NCBI GenBank assembly: GCA_029879725.1
Contig: JAOUPR010000037.1
Span: forward strand, 1-35,874
DNA from: Gemmatimonadota bacterium
GTDB lineage: Bacteria; Gemmatimonadota; Gemmatimonadetes; Longimicrobiales; Gaopeijiaceae
DNA length: 35,874 nt
Direction of reading: 5' to 3'
In this document: one piece after another, positions 31,591 to 35,874 of the stretch
Layout of the letters: the number at the start of each line of letters is the position of its first letter
How positions within the stretch are numbered: the stretch's first letter is position 1
Program-made: the position numbers and the translations under genes
The notes under the pieces: generated by a model
The model's database searches: none
The model's input: the letters and a program-made list of their open reading frames with translations, nothing else
Told to the model about the DNA's origin: nothing

Positions 31591-33024
31591 TCAGTAGATC
31601 CCGGTCTCCTGGGCGTAGGCCGCTTCCAGCCCCGCCAGGTACTGGCCGAACAGGCCCTTCATGGTCGCGTGCTCGCGGACGACGGCTTCGCGGAAGGCTT
31701 CGTCCTCCAGGAAGTCGTAGAGCACCGCCGCCATGATCTTCGCGTCGAAGAGGAAGCCGGTGTGCCCCACCTCCTTCATGCTGTCCTCCCAGCGCTCGTA
31801 CGAATGGCCCGGCGCCGGCGAGGAGAACACTCCCACGCTCAACCCCGGGATGTCGCGGGTCACGAACCCGGTCTCCTCGTACCCCGCCGGCCGTTGGGGT
31901 TCGGGGTTGAGGCCGGGCGCGCCCATCCGCTCCGCGTAGGCGTATCCCAGCTCCTCCAGCGTCCCCAGGGTGATCCCGTCCCGGTACTCCCCGTAGACCT
32001 CGATCTCCACCTGCGTCCCGGTGGCCATGGCGGCGGCACGAGCGGCGTTGGCGATCATGGAGTCCATATGGGCCAGATACACCTCGTCGGGATAGCGGAT
32101 GTAGTAGTCCACCACGGCCCGGTCCGGCACCACGTTCGGCGCCTTCCCACCCTCGGGGATGATCCCCTGCACCACGGCCTCGGGCCGGAAGGTGGGGCGG
32201 AGGTGATCCACGGCGGTGTAGAACTGCACCGCCGCCGAAAGGGCGTTCCGCCCCGCCCACGACTGGCGCTGGTGGGCCGGGCGGCCCGTGAAGACGTACC
32301 GGACCATGTTGATGTTGAGGCAGCACACTCCGAACCCCGGCCGGTTGCGCCCCGTCTCACCCGACCCGTGGCTGCGGATGAGGATGTCCGCCTCGTCGAA
32401 GACGCCGGCGCGGTGCATGATGACCTTGGCGGGCGGCCCCATCTCCTCGGCGGGGGTCCCGTAGATCTTCACCGTCCCCGCGCGGCCGTGCGACTCCATG
32501 TGCTCGGCCAGCGCCACCGCGGCCGCGAACCCCACGGGACTCTGGGCGTTGTGCTGGCACCCGTGGTAGTCCTCGGTGGTTCCGCGCAGAGCGTCGTACT
32601 CCACGATGATCCCCAGGGTGGGGCCATCGGCCCCCGCCGGCGAGGTCCAGGTGGCCTCGAAGGCGGTCTCCAGTCCGGCCACCCCCATCTCCACCTCGAA
32701 GCCCAGCGCGTCGAGAACCTTGGACAACGTGTCGACGGTCTGGAACTCCTCGAACCCGTGCTCGGGATTGCGGCCGATGTGGTCGGAGAGCGCCAGGAGG
32801 CGGTCGTACCAGATGGACTCCACCGCCTGGATCACGGACTGCTTGGCCGCGCCCCCCCGCCCGGCCACCCGGGCCGCGAGACGGGCCGGCTGGATGTCCG
32901 CCTCGAGGGCCTCGATGGCCGCCACCACGGGCGCGGCCGCGGCCCGCTCGGTGGGCGTCGTCTGACCTCCGACGGGGGCCACCGCCGCCAGGATCACCAA
33001 GAAGGGAAGTGCGCTCCGGTACAT
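31591..33024 (-). CDS. secreted M20 amidohydrolase, AbgB-like
   Basis: This 477-aa exported protein (signal peptide MYRSALPFLVILAAVAPVGGQ) is related to the aminobenzoyl-glutamate hydrolase subunit B branch of the M20 family. The metal site shows IIVEYDAL (141-146), HGCQHN (154-159, where AbgB proteins usually have HGCGHN), TPAEEMG (catalytic Glu region 190-196) and PAPGHSYERW near the end. The lid and dimerisation domain contains VFTGRPAHQRQSWAGRNALSA, typical of M20D. The ATG 33024 start has GGAGG five bases upstream, a strong ribosome site, and is preferred over ATG or GTG codons further up. It probably cleaves amide-linked amino acids or dipeptides in the periplasm. It is divergent from the serine hydrolase gene. 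Confidence 0.9.
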   Translation of the reverse strand: MYRSALPFLVILAAVAPVGGQTTPTERAAAAPVVAAIEALEADIQPARLAARVAGRGGAAKQSVIQAVESIWYDRLLALSDHIGRNPEHGFEEFQTVDTLSKVLDALGFEVEMGVAGLETAFEATWTSPAGADGPTLGIIVEYDALRGTTEDYHGCQHNAQSPVGFAAAVALAEHMESHGRAGTVKIYGTPAEEMGPPAKVIMHRAGVFDEADILIRSHGSGETGRNRPGFGVCCLNINMVRYVFTGRPAHQRQSWAGRNALSAAVQFYTAVDHLRPTFRPEAVVQGIIPEGGKAPNVVPDRAVVDYYIRYPDEVYLAHMDSMIANAARAAAMATGTQVEIEVYGEYRDGITLGTLEELGYAYAERMGAPGLNPEPQRPAGYEETGFVTRDIPGLSVGVFSSPAPGHSYERWEDSMKEVGHTGFLFDAKIMAAVLYDFLEDEAFREAVVREHATMKGLFGQYLAGLEAAYAQETGIY

Positions 33025-33179
33025 ACGGGCCTCCGCCATCATCGGAAGAAGACGTGGGAATCAGGGCACTCAACCTGAGCCATGGGAGGGGCCCCGGTCA
33101 ACCGGGTCCTGCGCCGACTTTCCAAGCAGCGTCCCCAGGGCTCACATTCCCCCGACTCCACACTTCCACCGGAGGGGCC

Positions 33180-34400
33180 ATGCTCACCCACCGCCGATCC
33201 ATCCCGACCCTCGCCGTGACCTTCGCGGCCCTCGCGCCCGCCGCCGTGTCCGCCCAGCTCCCCGGCCCCGCAGCGGCGGCGTGGGAGGAGGTGGCGGGCG
33301 GGTGGCACGCCGTCCTCGCCGACGAGGGGATCGTGGGAGCGAGCCTGGCCCTGGTGGTGGACGGGAAGGCGGAACGCCACGAAGTGCACGGGTTCGCCGA
33401 CCTGGGAGAGCGCCGCCCCGTGGACGACCGGACGATCTATCACTGGGCTTCCATCACCAAGACGCTCACCGCCATCTCCATCATGCAGCTCCGCGACCGC
33501 GGGCTTCTCTCCCTGGACGATCCCATCGTGGACCATGTCCCCGAGCTGCGCGACGTGTACAACCCGTTCGGAAGGATGGAAGACGTCACCATCCGCCAGA
33601 TCATGAGCCACTCGGCGGGGTTCCGCGCGGGTACCTGGCCCTGGGGAGGAGACGAGGAGTGGCATCCGCACGAGCCCACGGAGTGGTCGCAGTTGGTGGC
33701 CATGATCCCGTACACCCGGATCCACTTCCCTCCGGGATCGCGCTTCAGCTACTCCAACCCGGGGATCATCTTCCTGGGGAGGGTCATCGAGAAGCTCACC
33801 GGTGACGTCTTCGAGACCTACGTGGACAAGAACGTCTTCCGCCCCCTGGGGATGCGGAACGCGTACTTCGACGGAACACCGCGGCACCTCCTGGCCCACC
33901 GATCCAACCATTACTTCGTGGAGGAGGGCACGTCGCCGCGGGCCGGCGGACCGGACTTCGACACGGGGATCACGGTGTCCAACGGCGGGCTCAACGCCCC
34001 CGTCACGGACATGGTCCGTTACCTCGGCTTCCTCATGGGATCCCCCCCGGACGACATCCCCGACGGGTGGTCCGCCGACGCCGTCCTCTCCCGTGCCAGT
34101 CTCGAGGAGATGTGGAGGACGGTGGTGCCCATCCAGGATACCGGCATCGGGCGGGAAACCATGGGGCTTTCCTTCTTCCTGTACGACAACGGCGGCACAC
34201 GGATCGTCGGCCACACCGGGACGCAGCGGGCCTTCTACTCCTTCATGGCGTTCGACCCGGTCGCGCGGGTGGGCGCCGTCGGCGCGTTCAACACCGCGGG
34301 AACGTCCGGGTCGGGGCCGGACACGCACGCCATCCGCATCGGGACGCGTGACGCGGTGGTCAACCAGGTATTCCCCCTGGTGCGCGGAGGGGCCCGATGA
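33180..34400 (+). CDS. secreted beta-lactamase-fold serine hydrolase
   Basis: This 406-aa exported protein (signal peptide up to AAVSAQ) belongs to the serine beta-lactamase/penicillin-binding-protein-like family. The three motifs are SITK (Ser91, Lys94), YSN (Tyr191, Asn193) and HTG (345-347), the last replacing KTG as in class C-like esterases and D-peptidases. MSHSAGF and FSYSNPGIIFLGRVIEKLTG are family hallmarks. GGAGG lies five bases before ATG 33180. Its stop overlaps the following M19-like gene (ATGA), which suggests that the two work on the same kind of substrate, perhaps D-amino-acid peptides. A beta-lactamase activity is possible but less likely. Confidence 0.9.
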   Translation: MLTHRRSIPTLAVTFAALAPAAVSAQLPGPAAAAWEEVAGGWHAVLADEGIVGASLALVVDGKAERHEVHGFADLGERRPVDDRTIYHWASITKTLTAISIMQLRDRGLLSLDDPIVDHVPELRDVYNPFGRMEDVTIRQIMSHSAGFRAGTWPWGGDEEWHPHEPTEWSQLVAMIPYTRIHFPPGSRFSYSNPGIIFLGRVIEKLTGDVFETYVDKNVFRPLGMRNAYFDGTPRHLLAHRSNHYFVEEGTSPRAGGPDFDTGITVSNGGLNAPVTDMVRYLGFLMGSPPDDIPDGWSADAVLSRASLEEMWRTVVPIQDTGIGRETMGLSFFLYDNGGTRIVGHTGTQRAFYSFMAFDPVARVGAVGAFNTAGTSGSGPDTHAIRIGTRDAVVNQVFPLVRGGAR

Positions 34401-35536
34401 GCCTCTCCAGACGGGAGTTCGTCCGAGTCGCGGGCGCCGCCTGCCTCACGCCCGCTCTCCCGGGCTTCTCGCGAGGCGACTCCGCCGGGGCCTCGATCGC
34501 CCGCTGGCCCGGGTACGGCGGCGCCACCGTGGTGGACGGCCTCGGCGGTCCGCTCCAGTTCAACATCCCCCAGGGAGGACTCCCCCTCACGGCCGAGGAT
34601 CTCGCCCGGGTGGCGGAATCGGGGATCACGGCGCTGAACCTGACCGTGGGAGTGGTGGGGAGCAGCGCGCCGGACCCCTTCCGGACAACCGTGGATCGCA
34701 TCGCCGCGTGGGACCAGGAACTCACCCGCAGCTCGACGGCCCTGCGCGGCGTACGCACCCTGGCGGACCTCCGCGACGCCAAGGCCACGGGGCGCCTGGG
34801 GATCATCTACGGATTCCAGGACGCCGTTCCGCTGGAAGGACGGATCGAACGGCTGGCCCTCTTCCACGAGATGGGCGTGCGGGTGATCCAGCTGACCTAC
34901 AACGACCGCAACCGCCTCGGCTCGGGTTGTCTCGACCCCCGGGACGGCGGCCTGTCCGACTTCGGACACGAGGTCGTCGGCTCCATGGAGGAGATGGGGA
35001 TCCTGGTGGATCTGTCCCACTGCGGCGCGCGCACCACCCGGGAGGCCGTCGAGGCGTCGACCCGCCCCCCGTCCATCACCCACTCCGGATGTTCCGCGAT
35101 CCACCCCCACCCGCGGAACAAGGACGACGAGACGCTGCGGGCACTGGCCGACCGGGGCGGGGTCATGGGGATCTACCTCATGCCCTTCCTCAACGCGTCG
35201 GGCCCCCCCACCGCGGAGGACGTCCTGGCGCACCTCGACCATGCCCTCGACGTGTGCGGCGAGGACCACGTGGGGATGGGAAGCGACCAGGGGATCGTTC
35301 CCCTGGACGTGGGCGGAGACTTCCCCGCCCGGTTCCACGCGGAGTCCCAGCGCCGCTCCGCCGCCGGCATCGCCGCCCCGCGGGAAGACACCATCCCGTA
35401 CGTTCCCGACCTGAATCACCCCCGCCGCATGGAGACCATCGCGGACCTCATGTCGGCGCGCGGACACTCCGACCGGGTCGTCGAGAAGGTGCTCGGTGCG
35501 AACTGGGCACGCCTCCTCGGAGAGGTGTGGCGGTAG
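34397..35536 (+). CDS. M19 dipeptidase-like protein lacking part of the zinc site
   Basis: This 379-aa protein has a Tat-like or Sec signal (SRREFVRVAGAACLTPALPG). The M19 fold is clear: VRVIQLTYNDRNRLGSG, LSDFGHEVVGSMEEMGILVDLSH (His208), THSGCSAIHPHPRNKDDE (His229, Arg240) and GMGSDQG (Asp297). The first-zinc ligands are absent: where the true enzyme has DGHNDLP this one has DGLGGP, and the bridging glutamate motif GIEGGH is replaced by IYGFQDA (Gln141). Either it binds a single metal and has another activity, or it is catalytically dead. The reading frame is intact and codon use looks normal, so it is not simply a pseudogene. It overlaps the serine hydrolase gene by four bases. Confidence 0.88.
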   Translation: MSLSRREFVRVAGAACLTPALPGFSRGDSAGASIARWPGYGGATVVDGLGGPLQFNIPQGGLPLTAEDLARVAESGITALNLTVGVVGSSAPDPFRTTVDRIAAWDQELTRSSTALRGVRTLADLRDAKATGRLGIIYGFQDAVPLEGRIERLALFHEMGVRVIQLTYNDRNRLGSGCLDPRDGGLSDFGHEVVGSMEEMGILVDLSHCGARTTREAVEASTRPPSITHSGCSAIHPHPRNKDDETLRALADRGGVMGIYLMPFLNASGPPTAEDVLAHLDHALDVCGEDHVGMGSDQGIVPLDVGGDFPARFHAESQRRSAAGIAAPREDTIPYVPDLNHPRRMETIADLMSARGHSDRVVEKVLGANWARLLGEVWR

Positions 35537-35540
35537 GCGG

Positions 35541-35565
35541 GCCGCGTCCCGAAGGGGGCCGCGGC
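35541..35565. terminator. GC-rich hairpin between convergent genes
   Basis: GCCGCG-T-CCC (35541-35550) pairs with GGG-C-CGCGGC (35556-35565) with one mismatch and a GAAGG loop. It lies five bases after the M19-like stop and about 30 bases after the barrel stop on the other strand. No U-tract. Confidence 0.42.
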
Positions 35566-35594
35566 GCCGCCGACCTTCCAATCCGACCCCATCG

Positions 35595-35874
35595 CTACTT
35601 GATTGGGAATCCCACGCTGAGCCGGATACCGAACCCGGTGTTCGTAAGGCTGAGCGCGCCCGCCGAGTCGTCCACGGATACGAATCCGTAGGTGTAGGTT
35701 CCCATCAGTCCCACCATGGTCCCTTCCCCGACTTCCATGTCGAGGCCGAGTCCACCCGTGGCACCCACGTCCCAGGATTTGACGTCCGCGTCAACGCAAT
35801 CCTCGGTGACGACGGCACCCGTGGCCGGCTCGAACTCCAGGCCACAACTGGCCTTGAACGACCCCGTGGGGCCA
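35595..35874 (-). CDS. outer-membrane beta-barrel protein, C-terminal part (5' end outside window)
   Basis: The minus-strand frame open at the window edge encodes 92 residues and ends at TAG (35597-35595). The sequence alternates as barrel strands: GATGGLGLDMEVGEGTMVGL, MGTYTYGFVSV, then TGFGIRLSVGFPIK at the end. GLG/GFGIRLSVGF is typical of the last strands of porin-like small barrels in FCB-group bacteria. Two cysteines (SCGLEFEP... EDCVDADV) about 18 residues apart could form a disulfide in an external loop. It converges with the M19-like gene. The N-terminus and signal peptide are not visible. Confidence 0.72.
   Translation of the reverse strand, partial: GPTGSFKASCGLEFEPATGAVVTEDCVDADVKSWDVGATGGLGLDMEVGEGTMVGLMGTYTYGFVSVDDSAGALSLTNTGFGIRLSVGFPIK

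Overview
The window is GC-rich bacterial chromosome, packed with genes and carrying no stretch over 300 bases without one. I see no rRNA, tRNA, CRISPR array, insertion sequence or phage gene. Gene content points to a didermic bacterium, most likely Gemmatimonadota or a close relative in the FCB group. The signs are secreted Asp-box propeller proteins, a propeller-M28 peptidase, secreted M38/M19/M20 hydrolases, a TonB-plug-like lipoprotein, small outer-membrane barrels and a fused two-subunit 2-oxoacid dehydrogenase E1. The taxonomic call is inference from protein families; no marker gene is present.

Layout. 2-70 (+): possible last residues of a membrane protein. 123-6920 (-): a tight eight-gene operon, read from right to left: 84-aa unknown, DedA membrane protein, dephospho-CoA kinase fused to a PHP phosphoesterase, NrnA-type DHH phosphatase, 147-aa unknown, Fur-family regulator, agmatinase, and a two-HKD phospholipase D/cardiolipin-synthase-like protein. 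Several junctions are GTGA or TGATG overlaps. 7121-9256 (+): E1 alpha-beta fusion, divergent from that operon. 9320-18236 (-): five-gene operon of Rid-family lipoprotein, DUF2723/TMEM260-type membrane glycosyltransferase, MoeB-rhodanese, a 1483-aa secreted TPR / glycoside hydrolase / DOMON-like / TPR / beta-barrel protein, and a small outer-membrane barrel. 18361-19461 (+): alpha/beta hydrolase. 19502-20926 (-): metallo-beta-lactamase with two rhodanese domains (persulfide dioxygenase/CstB type). 21081-24543 (+): Asp-box protein and a small SpoIIAA/STAS-like protein. 24533-27127 (-): propeller plus M28 peptidase. 27253-28683 (+): M38 amidohydrolase. 28688-29095 (-): plug-like lipoprotein. 29225-33024 (-): M20 amidohydrolase, M19 dipeptidase, DinB-like and PNPOx-like proteins. 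33180-35536 (+): beta-lactamase-fold serine hydrolase overlapping an M19-like protein that lacks half of the zinc site. 35595-35874 (-): C-terminal part of an outer-membrane barrel.

How the genes work together. The left operon looks like housekeeping: CoA synthesis, pAp/oligonucleotide turnover, metal-responsive regulation, polyamines and phospholipids. The right third is an extracytoplasmic degradation region in which almost every hydrolase has its own signal peptide. The most unusual item is the 1483-aa protein at 9886-14337. It joins, in one chain, domains that in polysaccharide export systems usually sit on separate proteins: periplasmic TPRs, a glycosidase or transglycosidase, and an outer-membrane barrel of YaiO/BcsC/PgaA character. 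Its operon partner is a GT-C membrane protein. GC-rich hairpins without a U-tract sit at four of the convergent gene junctions and are probably two-way transcription ends.
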